Shown here in pieces: positions 31,180 through 40,961 of a stretch of DNA of 64,000 nt. The translations under genes and the position numbers were made by a program. Numbering within the stretch: the first letter of the stretch is position 1; each line of letters starts with the position of its first letter. Origin of the DNA: Ectocarpus siliculosus (lineage: Eukaryota; Sar; Phaeophyceae; Ectocarpales; Ectocarpaceae); NCBI GenBank assembly GCA_000310025.1, contig FN648482.1, positions 60,270 through 124,269 of the forward strand, written 5' to 3'. The notes under the pieces were generated by a model, which was not told where the DNA came from, searched no databases, and was given only the letters and a program-made list of their open reading frames with translations.

Positions 31180-31270
31180 TATAATATCGGTTAGGACATT
31201 GGGCGAAATTTCTCGTTCGGACGTGGAAACAAGAAGTCAGGAGTTCGATCCCCGCTTAGAACACCGTTTC
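31180..31270 (+). other. tRNA-like sequence, possible SINE head
   Basis: An A-box-like TCGGTTAGGACATTGG and a B box AGTTCGATCCC are about 50 bp apart, as in tRNA-derived promoters. The T-arm stem is imperfect. No complete cloverleaf can be drawn. Confidence 0.3.
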
Positions 31271-31667
31271 CCCCCCAAAACAATGTTGTTTATTCCAAGA
31301 AAAACTATTCCTTCCATTCATTTCTGCCACTCGTAGCGTATCATTCTTGCCAACCTAACGCTTTTCTTCCGGTCAACACCAAAGACAAAGTACGAACAAG
31401 TGAGCATGGCCCTCTACCGATAGTGGAAATACTCAAACATTACAAAGAATAGAAGGAAAAACAACTTTTTTTGGCGCCGTACGAAAAAACGTCGACACAC
31501 TCGGTTCCATACAAACAGTGTTCGCTTGAGATTACTGCCGGGGCAAATGTCAGCAGGGAGGGGATGAAGCATGACCATCCACGTTTCTTTTTGTTCCTGA
31601 AGCATCGCCTATACCCTACCCGACCATAATGCAAAACCAAATTCTGAAATATAAGAACATCTACCCA

Positions 31668-31700
31668 CTAACCCTAACCCTAACCCTAACCCTAACCCTG
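31668..31700 (-). repeat. Interstitial telomere repeat (CCCTAA)5
   Basis: About five perfect CTAACC units, flanked by unrelated AT-rich sequence on both sides. The type is TTAGGG. Confidence 0.95.
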
Positions 31701-31779
31701 AACTACAAACAGTTGATATATATATATATTCCAGATAGCCCAACCGATGTTACTTTTCCGATTAGAGGGTGGGTAGACG

Positions 31780-32060
31780 GTTGCCCACGGGCAGCCCGCC
31801 AAATGCAGACCATCAAAAGCGGCCAACCCGCGTTGAGCATGTTGGGGACGACAATTTGGTCGCCCATGGGCCGCACCCATAGCATACGGAATTGCTGTGA
31901 AATGGCGGCAGCCCACCGTTGGGAGCCCACATGGTGAGCATTTAGTGAATGTTTTCCATGGGCATGGCCTTCGACGGCCCATCTAGGAGAAAGTTGCTGC
32001 CAACTGCAGGCTCACAATGAGCGGCCCATTCATTCTGGGTGATTCTCATAGTGGGTAGCC
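31780..32060. repeat. GCCCATGGGC-rich block 2
   Basis: Looser cluster of the same words as block 1 (TTGCCCACGGGCAGCCCGCC, GCCCATGGGCCGC, GGCAGCCCACCGTTGGGAGC). No gene is seen. Confidence 0.7.
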
Positions 32061-32069
32061 GATGCACGG

Positions 32070-33576
32070 AAAGATTCCATGCCTTGGGGGCCGAGTACGA
32101 CCTGGCAGGGTTATGGGGGAAGTAGGGAGTTTGACACAGGAGGACTCAATTGTTAGTAAAGGGAGGACACTGGCCCACGTACGGCAGAAGGGGGATCGCC
32201 CTTCTACAAACCATCTATCCCAATCGAACTAAAACACCTGTCGAAAATGATGTTGTCCTCCGAAATCGTCGATCTCCCAACCGAAATAAATCCATCGACC
32301 CATTGAACCTCGGAAAGTCATTGCCTTGTATCCACGAAAATTCAATAGTGTATCCTCATGTAAATGGATAATGGGACTGCACATACATATGCAGATTTCT
32401 TTCGGAATATATTGTGGTCAATACTGCCGTGCAGGAATGAATGTATGTCCCCCACGAACCAAATACTCAAACCGCCTATCCATGCCAAACCCTTCTTCCA
32501 GAGTATATACGAAAAGAAAGCACAGCTACTTCTGACTGACGATAAAATCCCAACGCGTTCGTACACATCGTCAGTGGTGGTTGCCGTTTTGCCGCGTGAA
32601 TGAAGAAGTATCCATCCGTCGCACTGCTGTGAATTTCCCAGGACAAGAACTCATGCACTGTCACAATATGAGCTCTCTCTGCAGGCTGCAGGTAAAACGC
32701 GAAAGATGCGAATGGCGTGCAAAATTGGGACAGCAAGACTGAAAACGACGTACAAACCATGCCCAATGTCAGCCTCCTCCCATCACCCGTGGACGGGGCA
32801 CTGCGAAATGCAGAACATGAAACATTCAAACCAACACGTTTTGTTTTCGGAATGCATGCCAAGACCTCCCTCTTCAGAATGCTATCCGTCAGTCAGTTGA
32901 AATCGTCACAAGTAGGAAAACATCAGATTCACTACTTACTTAACTGTCAATTCCCAGGACATACAGACACATGTTTGACAAACTATGAGCTCCGCAGGTA
33001 AAACGTGACAGTTCCCGATGCGACAACAATAGATGGAAGAAGAACAAAAAATGACGACAAATGGATACCGATCTCAGCCTCGTGCCGTCACGCCGATAGT
33101 CGGCAATGCTGTTTACTCCACCGGTGGAGTAACCTATTATGTACTCCATCAGGAAGATCTTCTTCCACAGAGCTCCAATGGACCTCAAACAAATTGCATC
33201 GTGTAGCTAGGACTACAGCTTTTGCAATGCTAGTCGGAAGCTAAATCCGACCGGTAGCTGCAGAGATATGCTGAAAATGGGGAGCTCCACAGCATGTCAG
33301 GAAGCAGTAATCGTCTCCATCCTCCGTCCAAACAGCTCCCACTCGCCTCAAACCTTTTTCGTCGTCTCTGCACGGTCCATACCATTATTCCCAAGCTATG
33401 GGACACGCCCATCTAGTATGTTCCCGCAGAGATATGGTCAACAGAGGGGGTTCCGCAGCATGTAGGGGGGGAAATGTTCTTCTTATCGGTATACCTCCCG
33501 TCACACAGCTGAACCACGCCTACCTCTGCCCGCACCTCGTTGGCACGGCTCACAGCCATCCTTCAAGCCATCGCAC
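32070..33576. other. Intergenic with diverged tandem duplications
   Basis: A segment at about 32,630-32,780 (TTCCCAGGACA.., TATGAGCTC.., GCAGGTAAAACG) recurs at about 32,945-33,080. Another, at about 33,262-33,325 (GCAGAGATATG.., TCCACAGCATGT), recurs at about 33,427-33,490. Both copies of the first contain CAGGTAAAAC, a splice-donor-like string, so a duplicated exon is conceivable. The ORFs (128 aa minus at 32,476-32,862; 94 aa plus at 32,717-33,001) show no domain. Confidence 0.45.
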
Positions 33577-33602
33577 AACCCTAACCCTAACCCTAACCCT
33601 AA
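33577..33602 (-). repeat. Interstitial telomere repeat (CCCTAA)4
   Basis: AACCCTAACCCTAACCC and one more unit, in the same orientation as the block at 31,668. The flanks are unrelated. Confidence 0.95.
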
Positions 33603-35316
33603 GAATGCAGAGAAACGCCCACCTACGGGGGCTCAGTGGCTCAAGGGCCTGCTGCTCCACCAGGCCAAACTCTATCTACAGGGTGCTGACTGTCTTACGC
33701 AGTGCTGCACGGCTGAAAAACAAAAAAAGGTGGAGGAACAACCTATATCGGTTCACACAGAAGAGCAGCACGACCGGCGTACATCCATCCAAGTCTAGAG
33801 GCTCATAGCAGTAGACCATCACGATGGCTATCTAGGGAACCAAGATTTGCCAAATTCCGTCCACTGTAGGCTTCAAAATATCGTCGCAACCCCCATAGCC
33901 TGCCTGAGAAAATGTAAAGTTCGTATCTGGGCGGCCCACCCACACGGCTGTACACCCGTGACAGAGACCAAGCACGACAACGCGCCCAACACGTGACCAA
34001 TCGCCGCCAAAACTTGAGGGAAGACGAACTGAGCGACACAGAGCATATTGCACAAGAAGTTTACTTAATCAGTGTGGAGGATCGAGAGGTAGGCACGGAT
34101 CAAGTTCAAAACTTGCGTTCACATACGGGCACCGCGCTTATGCCCTGCCACGCTACCCGCAACACCGAACATTGATCACGTTAGTTGCTAATCTTGTGGT
34201 TGTATAGCACCCAGAACTAGGCTGCAAGATCAATCACAGGTGGAGTATTGGATGGCGTCAGCTAGGTTTGAACTGAAGTTGCACCGCACTCTTCTTTCCT
34301 GTCGAGTCCGGACCATCTCCCAGCAGCACAATTCTGCGGGTTCCCGAAGAAAAATATATGTGGCGGATGGAGTAGCGACAGCAACATGGCAGCTACGGTA
34401 ATGTAACAGTGAGTTTGGTCGCATCAAACGTTGTGCAACAATCTGATGTCGCACGCAGGCAACGGACGACGTATCTACACATTGAAGTATGTTTTCTCCA
34501 TGTATGAATAGTCTACGCTAAGTGCGTAGACTATTCATCGGGCGTGTCGAAAACGCGAGGAAACACTTACACACGAACATTGCACGTAACCCCGGAGCCC
34601 CACTTTTGCCCACACCTATCAACATCATGCCCGAGCAGAATGATACAACAAAGAGCTTATTTACAGTATGTACAAACTTCAGTGGCCCGACGCGCCCTCT
34701 TCCCGATAGGTTTAAGGAAGTTTTCCGATAAAACACGCAGAAGAAAATACCACGCCAAAATACAACCACGGACATCCAGCGTGGCTGAAAAAAAAAGGTC
34801 CCCCCCCGTCCGTCTCCCTACCCCCCCCCCTCGGTGTTTGCCATCGGGATTGGGTTTTCGTCGCTTGCCAACGACGTTGTAAAACAAGCCAATTCACTTC
34901 GTGAACTCGGCAACCAGGTTACCGCATTTGTTTTTTTCCTCGTTTTTTTTTTTTTGCGGTAACCATATTGGTGGTCGAGTAGATCATGTTGTGCGGGGTC
35001 GAGAACCCTCACTCCGCGAAAGGGGGATGATCGCACCACGTTGTGTTAAAATGCTCGAGGCAGTTACACAGTGCTTTTAACTGTCTCTGGAAGTGAAAGC
35101 ACCAGAAAATATATTAAGTCATCCGCAGCTGTCATCCGTACACAAGGAAGTAAGCACAAGATACCGAACACCCTTAGCAGGATGCAGCGCACCCTTCATG
35201 CGACTCGCCGAATACGTCACGGCGCTTCGCGCTTGGTGATGTGAGAGCCTGGTCCGGTGAGATCCTAGCGTACTCCGTCCCGGCTTTGTAGGGATGCGAG
35301 GTCAATGGTCTAACGA
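33603..35316. other. Intergenic, no supported gene
   Basis: Contains the hairpin listed separately at 34,504-34,538. Poly-C-rich CCCCCCCGTCCGTCTCCCT lies near 34,802-34,835 and recurs near 35,349. A T-run lies near 34,929-34,955. The short ORFs look random. Confidence 0.45.
34504..34538. repeat. Perfect 15-bp-arm hairpin
   Basis: ATGAATAGTCTACGC, a five-base loop TAAGT, then the exact complement GCGTAGACTATTCAT. Role unknown. No T-run follows. Confidence 0.9.
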
Positions 35317-35356
35317 CTACGGCATGCACGACTATGAGTATGAGTACACCCCCCCC
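35317..35356 (+). repeat. CACGACTATGAGTACAC + poly-C motif, copy 1
   Basis: CTACGGCATGCACGACTATG, then AGTATGAGTACAC and a C-run. Related copies lie at 35,842-35,880 and 62,390-62,443. Confidence 0.75.
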
Positions 35357-35841
35357 GTCCGTCTCCCTCCGCCCCTTGGTATTACAGTTGGTCGGGCGAA
35401 TAAACTTTTGCCGGCTGTTCAGTGCACGGCTGGCGCTCCTACGTCTGGTAATCTGCCACCCCTGGTCGTCGTATTTGCGGGGTGGATGCACCCAACGGAA
35501 GTGAAGCATGGGTCTGTTAGAACACCAACAACGAAGCGCGAAAAATGGTATTGAAACGTGGGGTTAGAATAAATCAGATCACAGCGATCTCTCGGTACGA
35601 TGGTTAGGTCGGCTGGTGTAGATGCCGATCTCACGACATCCCCAACCCCAAGCCAGATCTCTCAAGGAACGTAACATGCACCTACCTGAAGACGTAGTCA
35701 GATCTCAGTTCCAGGCGTTGTTTTCGAGAGCCGCCACACCATCATCTGAGTCTCCGTCACTCCACGCAGGGTCGACGCTCTTCTCGCTCAACCTGTGAGA
35801 TTCCCCACCGCTGGCGCAAGATTCGCTCGAATCCAACTCCA

Positions 35842-35880
35842 TCACGACTATGAGTACACACACCCCCCCCCTCCCCCCGG
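35842..35880 (+). repeat. CACGACTATGAGTACAC + poly-C motif, copy 2
   Basis: TCACGACTATGAGTACACAC followed by an interrupted C-run. The segment upstream of the motif differs from copies 1 and 3. Confidence 0.7.
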
Positions 35881-36197
35881 CCCACACCCGATGTTCTTCG
35901 GCGTCCCGATGTCACTCGGTGTAACGGCATGTCGCAGCGGCACACGACCGCTTTGTCATCTCCGCCATTTCCATAGCTGTTAAATCGGCTTTCCACCAGG
36001 CGCCCGCCAGCTGCTGACGTGGAGTGCACGCGGTACCCCGTAAGCTACCCTCCTTGTCAGGACAGGATAGCGCCACGGCTCTCTATTACCGTGCTGTGCG
36101 CGATAACTCCAACGATTTGTGTTTCCCCCCCCCGCGCTCAACAGCGAGGCTGGGGCCATGAACTGAGTCTCTGTACCAACCAAACCCGGGAGTAGCG

Positions 36198-36927
36198 GAT
36201 ACTTCTCCTCTGCTGCCATACCCCGCAGGTGCGGGCGAGCGGCAGCCTTCTTGCTCCCGCTCTGCGGAACCTCCTTGGGACTCCCGGTGGACATGCACCA
36301 CCTATTTAGCATCTCTACCGTCCAGCAGCACCCTCCTTGGCGCCACCTGAGTTCGCTCGACGTCTCCTGAATGGAGATGTCGGTTGCCGTGGCACTATCC
36401 CTGTGGTGCCCCCAGCGGCAACGGTGCTGTATTCAGCGCCGCCAACGTTTACGGAGAGAATCGATGTTGTGGATTCCATCACCAAACCCACCTTCAGCAG
36501 GGACTTCCACAGCCCGCACCAGGAGGCCCTACACGTCCGGCCTACTGTTTCTCTCTCCTCCAGCAGTGTCGCCCTCCCTGACGACCACCGCCGGATGCAG
36601 CTCTTGGTTGTTGATCGGGAGAACCACACCAGTTCCCCCGCACCTGCGGCGCCCTCTATCAGCGCCGCCGACCCCTCCTGGCCTTGCCCTTCCGACTCGG
36701 CCCGCAGCACCGATGGCAGCTGCCCATCATCTCCTGCACCCCTGGCTCTCGTTTCCACCCGAGGCCCTGTTCTAAACCTGCGCGTCGTGTCACTCAGTAT
36801 GGCGCTTACCACTGGACACATACACCCCCCCCTGCTGCCGCGTCCCCATACACAGCTGAACTCGGAAGATCACGGGCGTCTCCGGAGGACACATTCTAGA
36901 ATATTCGTATATACCCATGTTGTGTGA
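36198..36927 (+). CDS. Ser/Pro-rich hypothetical ORF with one in-frame stop
   Basis: The frame is open from about 36,198 to 36,306, has a TAG at 36,307, then runs open to 36,927. Third positions are strongly G/C-rich across the second part. The product has one more structured stretch (APPTFTERIDVVDSITKPTF) and then a Ser/Ala/Pro tail (SSPAPAAPSISAADPSWP). It resembles gag N-termini of this window only in composition. No ATG starts the second part. A minus-strand ORF (36,315-36,821) overlaps it and is taken as its shadow. Function unknown. It may be a decayed retroelement or an exon. Confidence 0.3.
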
Positions 36928-37199
36928 GCTCCAGAGTCCAAAGAGTGTTGTTAACCGCATGTATTAGATCGTAGGGGCGACACCAGAGAAGAAGAGGAGG
37001 GGAAACGAGGAGTACCAGACCCTAACCAGTAGAAAGGGGGCTCCGCAATTTGTATCCCAAAGTCTCTCCTATAGCCTGTCCCTCAATGTCATTCCCATCT
37101 TCGATATACGAAATCGCCAGTATCGGCACAATCCGACCAATCTACTTCCACGCATGAACAGTCTGCACGTGTCTATTGCGTCTCCATACACCGGTCCCT
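36928..37199. other. Intergenic, nothing recognised
   Basis: No repeat, RNA or coding signal was seen. Confidence 0.4.
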
Positions 37200-37550
37200 T
37201 CTTGCTACTTCTTGCGTGTCGTCTTCCTTCTTCTTATTCCTAACCTCTCCCCCAACCCTCACCGTCATCCATCCCGGTGTGGCCGCCCACCCCATTGGGG
37301 GGCGGGGGGCAAATCCTTTACCCTAGTATATATACTTGCAGATGTTCGCGTCGCATTCGTCGCAGGAGGCATCCCATTCAGTCATGGAGGTCGCGGTAGG
37401 CAAACGTTCTTGGTCGATGTGTGGTCAGTACTGCTGCACCCAACAAACAATCGAGCTACCTTGAGCTATCGTATGTACAAGTATATATATATATTTTTCC
37501 CATACTACAAATAAGAAATGTGTCACGACACGACCACCATCCTGTGAGTA
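37200..37550 (+). repeat. Diverged partial copy of FB2 family
   Basis: In order it holds a C-type end block (CACCCCATTGGGGGGCGGGG then CAAATCC), a B-type segment (GTCGCAGGAGGCATCCCATT, GTCAGTACTGCTGC) and a T-type end (CACCATCCTGTGAGTATA). The order matches the right half of FB2 with most of the interior missing. Confidence 0.65.
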
Positions 37551-37599
37551 TAGACTTAACTAACATCATGTCGGAAGCCTGAGACGCAAAAGTTCAACC

Positions 37600-37950
37600 A
37601 TTGTTGCACTCTAACAGCAAGACGATTTTTTCGGTGCATCAGTCCGCGGTCGCCTTGAGACTGTTTTTTCGCTGGCTGTTGCCCGCTGCAGCGGGCCAGT
37701 CTATGGATCACAGCGCCCTTGTCGCGAGCTCGAAACTCCAAAGGCGAGTAGAGTTACAGAACGGTGAATACACGCAACCATTATTTCAGTCATTTAGCTA
37801 GACGTTGCGGTGCGGTAAATCGGTTTAATTGTTTTTTTGGCTGTCTTCGCCGACGTGGGCGTGCCAATCTTACGATCACAGCGCCCCCGTCGCGAGCTCT
37901 AGACTCCAAGGGCGAGCCGAGTTGCGGCACCGTGAAGTACGACAAAATCT
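37600..37950 (+). repeat. Two-copy diverged tandem repeat, ~175 bp
   Basis: The segment around 37,665-37,765 (TTTTTTCG.TGGCTGT, ATCACAGCGCCC, GTCGCGAGCTC.A.ACTCCAA.GGCGAG) recurs at about 37,830-37,920. No gene is seen. Confidence 0.75.
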
Positions 37951-38449
37951 CCTGCATCCGGGCGCATCTACGGAAGAGACTGTGCCTCTAAAGAATCACG
38001 CAGCTCATTGGACGAGATTTTGGAGAACATCAACTCATAAACCATGCCCGACCACGTTACATGTAGACTAGAACCGGCGGTGGATTTTTTTGCAATTGTG
38101 CCACGTTCCAGCTAGATATTGACATGACTGCTGTCCGTTGGTGGCATGTATGTGTTGTAGGCGGTGCCTCCACGCTTACTAAATAAAGTACTTCCAAGTT
38201 CTGCATCGTGTATCCTCACGTGCACACGGTAACGCATATATGCCTGAAATACACACCTCCAATGCAATTATAGGCATCATAGGTCTAGACTATTGCTGTA
38301 GGAAGGAATTGAACGGGGTAGTTTTTTATTGATCTTGTGGTACGCCAAAGCCGGCTGTTGTGCTTTGAGTTTTCGGACATGCATGCATGCACATCTCACG
38401 GAACTGCAAGTTTGTTTGTCTTCTGTAATAGTACTGTCAACGACGGTGT
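37951..38449. other. Intergenic, left flank of LTR element 2
   Basis: No supported gene. The last four bases before the element (38,450-38,453) are the ACAG target copy. Confidence 0.5.
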
Positions 38450-38453
38450 ACAG

Positions 38454-38759
38454 TGTAATGGTATTTGACCCCTTCCTTCAGAATCAATCACCTTTGAGCT
38501 GTGTGGAACTCTCTTGTCCGACCACAGTAGCAGGTTGTTGCTTTCCGTTGTTCTCTTTCTCTTGATTAACGCTTTCCAAGCCGACTCACAATATCCCACG
38601 CACACGCGATCCTAGATCGCCTGTACGCACACACTGAACAGAAGGGCACCTGTCTCGGCATAAAGCCCTGATCTAGCATGACGTCACGTCATAGCATCTG
38701 ACGGCGCCAAATAACCATGATCAACCACGATCACATGTCTACCTCCAAATACCATAACA
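38454..38759 (-). repeat. 3' LTR of element 2
   Basis: Plus strand runs TGTAATGGTATTTGACC to CCAAATACCATAACA. It includes a TGACGTCACGTCA palindromic block (a CRE-like ACGTCA motif pair) shared by both LTRs. A short G-rich tract (minus: AGGGTGGGC) lies just inside and may serve as the polypurine tract. Confidence 0.93.
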
Positions 38760-39872
38760 ATAGCCCACCCTGAGTGGACGTAGATGCAGATATTGAAACA
38801 AGCCTCGGAGGGACTCTAGTCAATCAAGAGGACTGCGGGATGGATGGAAACCCTCACCCGCACCTCTCCGTTAATCAAACCAAAGAAGCGGAACCAAGGA
38901 AGAAAAAAAACAAAGAAACCGGGGCGGCAAAGTAGGCGGATAAAATCGGGAAAAGGCACATGGGTGCGAATCGTGAAGAGAAAATCACAACCGATTTCGT
39001 ACGAATGAACCGATCGAATACGCAATCGAGTAAGCCAGAACCGTACGCGAAGGGGGGCGATGATGCGATCGAGTGTTGAAGTGTAAACAGAAAGAATAAG
39101 AAACGAAAACCGAGCCTGCAAAGGATCAAACGACATGGAAAACCGTTAGGGGTCGACCAAAATCGAGATAAGCATGACAATAGGGGGTTCCCGGGGAACA
39201 TAAACAACGGCCAAAGAAAAGGACAGGAACCAACGCCAAAAAAAACGTTCGCATGTCACGATACAACGTGCTTGCGATCGGGGTGGGGCGAGGAGAACAA
39301 TCCTACTTGTACGTCAAGGCCAATTGCCTGAAGAAGAAAATTATGAAGAAAGTATCAAGATTGAACACGTTGGCCGTGGCAGGCAATAGAAGCACTGGCG
39401 GAACGTTGGACAAAAAATTATGCGAAGCAAACCATAGGGGGGGGAGTTAAACGATGCACCAAATTCGGGCGTCACCGCAGCTAATGACGAACCTAGGTCG
39501 CACTGAAAAATAGGGAAATGGGAGCGAAAACGTTCGACAACCGACCGAGAAGTGACAAACGGGGCGAGAAAGTACGCAACACAAAAGCAAGAGCCAGTCT
39601 CCAAGAGATGGAGAGGGCGAGCGGAACGCAAAAAGGAGCCATAGCCAGTCTCAAAAATACGAGAGGGCGAGCTAGAAACATACAGAAGCAATAGCCAGTC
39701 TCGAAAATAGATCGAGAGGGCTACCTAGAAACATACAGAAGCAATAGCCAGTCTCGAAAACAGATCGAGAGGGCGAGCTAGAAACATACAGACAAACATA
39801 CATAAACACAAGCATGTAACACACAAACATATACACATACATATACATACACATAAAACAAGGGCAACAGTG
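38760..39872 (-). other. 3' non-coding region of element 2
   Basis: No pol-like coding is seen. The minus ORFs (106-116 aa) are Phe/Leu/Ser-rich and overlap the minisatellite listed below. An (ACATA)n stretch lies near 39,785-39,855. Confidence 0.5.
39590..39800 (+). repeat. Minisatellite in element 2, ~56 bp x 4
   Basis: Units of GCCAGTCTC.AAAAxxxGAG then GGGCGAGCTAGAAACATACA and GAAGCAATA are repeated about four times, the last two almost identical. Confidence 0.85.
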
Positions 39873-40955
39873 CTATGAGGGGTCTATAGCCGTACCACGC
39901 GACTCGTCTACATCGCGCAAGATACCTCGCATGAAGGGACTACTTCGGTGCAGCTGAAGGCACCAAGAACCACAAACAGCTCCCAAAGCTGTCGTGTAGC
40001 GCGAAGGGGAGAGGGTGATCTTGACAGGTCCAGGGTCATCCAGGAAGCGAACGAAGAAGACGTTTGAGGTTGGAGTATGTCCGGAGATTTTCCCTAGCCA
40101 CCGTAGAGCGTCTTGAGCCTTGTACCAGAAGTGTGCGCCAACAGGCAGCACGGTGTTGCGAAAACGGCGGACCCAAACATCGCGGGGAACATATTCGTAC
40201 CCAGGCGACGAGGACCGCTTGCCTTTGATGCGAGACAGTTCACGTTCCGCTGCGCCAATGCGCATGCGACGATACAAACGGTTAGTCTGCTATTGTTGGT
40301 CGGGTGTACCAGCCCAATACAGAAGAATCTGTTTTCGGGAGTGTTGGAGGTCCATTTCTCGTTCCCACGAGGGCCGCAGAAGACCTTTCCAGTGGGTTTC
40401 GTACATGACTGCGATAACGCCGCCACGTCCTCGAACCGACTGGTGTCCCGTGATTTTCTCAACCTCGAACCTGCGGACAGGCGCCAAAACATCGTCCGCG
40501 GTAACATGGTACGGCGGAGACTTCGTCGTGTAGTTGTTGAAAACATCCTGCGTGAGGCCTGCAGGCAAGAACCGAGGCATGTCGTCACTATCGTGTGGGT
40601 TCGCACACGGTTTGCAACGAGCGACAGAAACTCGGTTCTTGTCATCCGGGCATACCGGAGGGAAGATCCAAGTACAGGAGCTTGTCAGTCACCGGGCTGC
40701 CATCGGGAGCGCTAAGTTGCAAGGACCGACCGCGAGGATTTTAATAGGACCTGTATTATTCAAGGACAGCTTCTTCTTGAGTACCTGGGAGTCAGCGTCT
40801 GCGCGGGCCTAGGAAGTGAGTTTTGGCACCTTCGCGGATGGTAGCCAAATGGTTGTAGACCCACACCCAACCACCGGTAGCGTAAACGGGTAGTTTGTGT
40901 AAGGCATCAGGCAGTTTCGAATTCGGTCTTTCCATACGGGAAACAAGTGAGTGCG
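39873..40955 (-). CDS. pol: Integrase C-terminal and chromodomain-like region of element 2
   Basis: Protein-like sequence can be followed on the minus strand through at least two frame changes. First comes PNSKLPDALHKLPVYATGGW and NHLATIREGAK, typical of the integrase C-terminus. A chromodomain-like block follows (FEVEKITGHQSVRGRGG, VMYETHWKGLLRPSWE, SRKQILLYWAG), with the expected aromatic and W-K-G / SWE positions. It ends in a stop near 40,290, then a last segment (GAHFWYKAQDALRWLGKISG, FVRFLDDPGPVKITLSPSRY) runs to 39,873. Chromodomains of Ty3-type chromoviruses steer integration toward marked chromatin. The breaks mean that this copy cannot make the protein. Confidence 0.7.
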
Positions 40956-40961
40956 TGTTGT

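Noticed and set aside
30753-31184. 143-aa Trp/Met/Gly-rich ORF and its companions on both strands
   Set aside because: All arise from self-complementary GCCCATGGGC words, which leave several frames open at once.
36315-36821. 168-aa minus-strand ORF
   Set aside because: It is antisense to the plus-strand frame with the stronger third-position G/C bias.
38816-39207. Minus-strand ORFs of 106-116 aa as an additional element-2 gene (env-like)
   Set aside because: Phe/Leu-rich sequence in the 3' non-coding region without signal peptide or cleavage site, partly built from the minisatellite.
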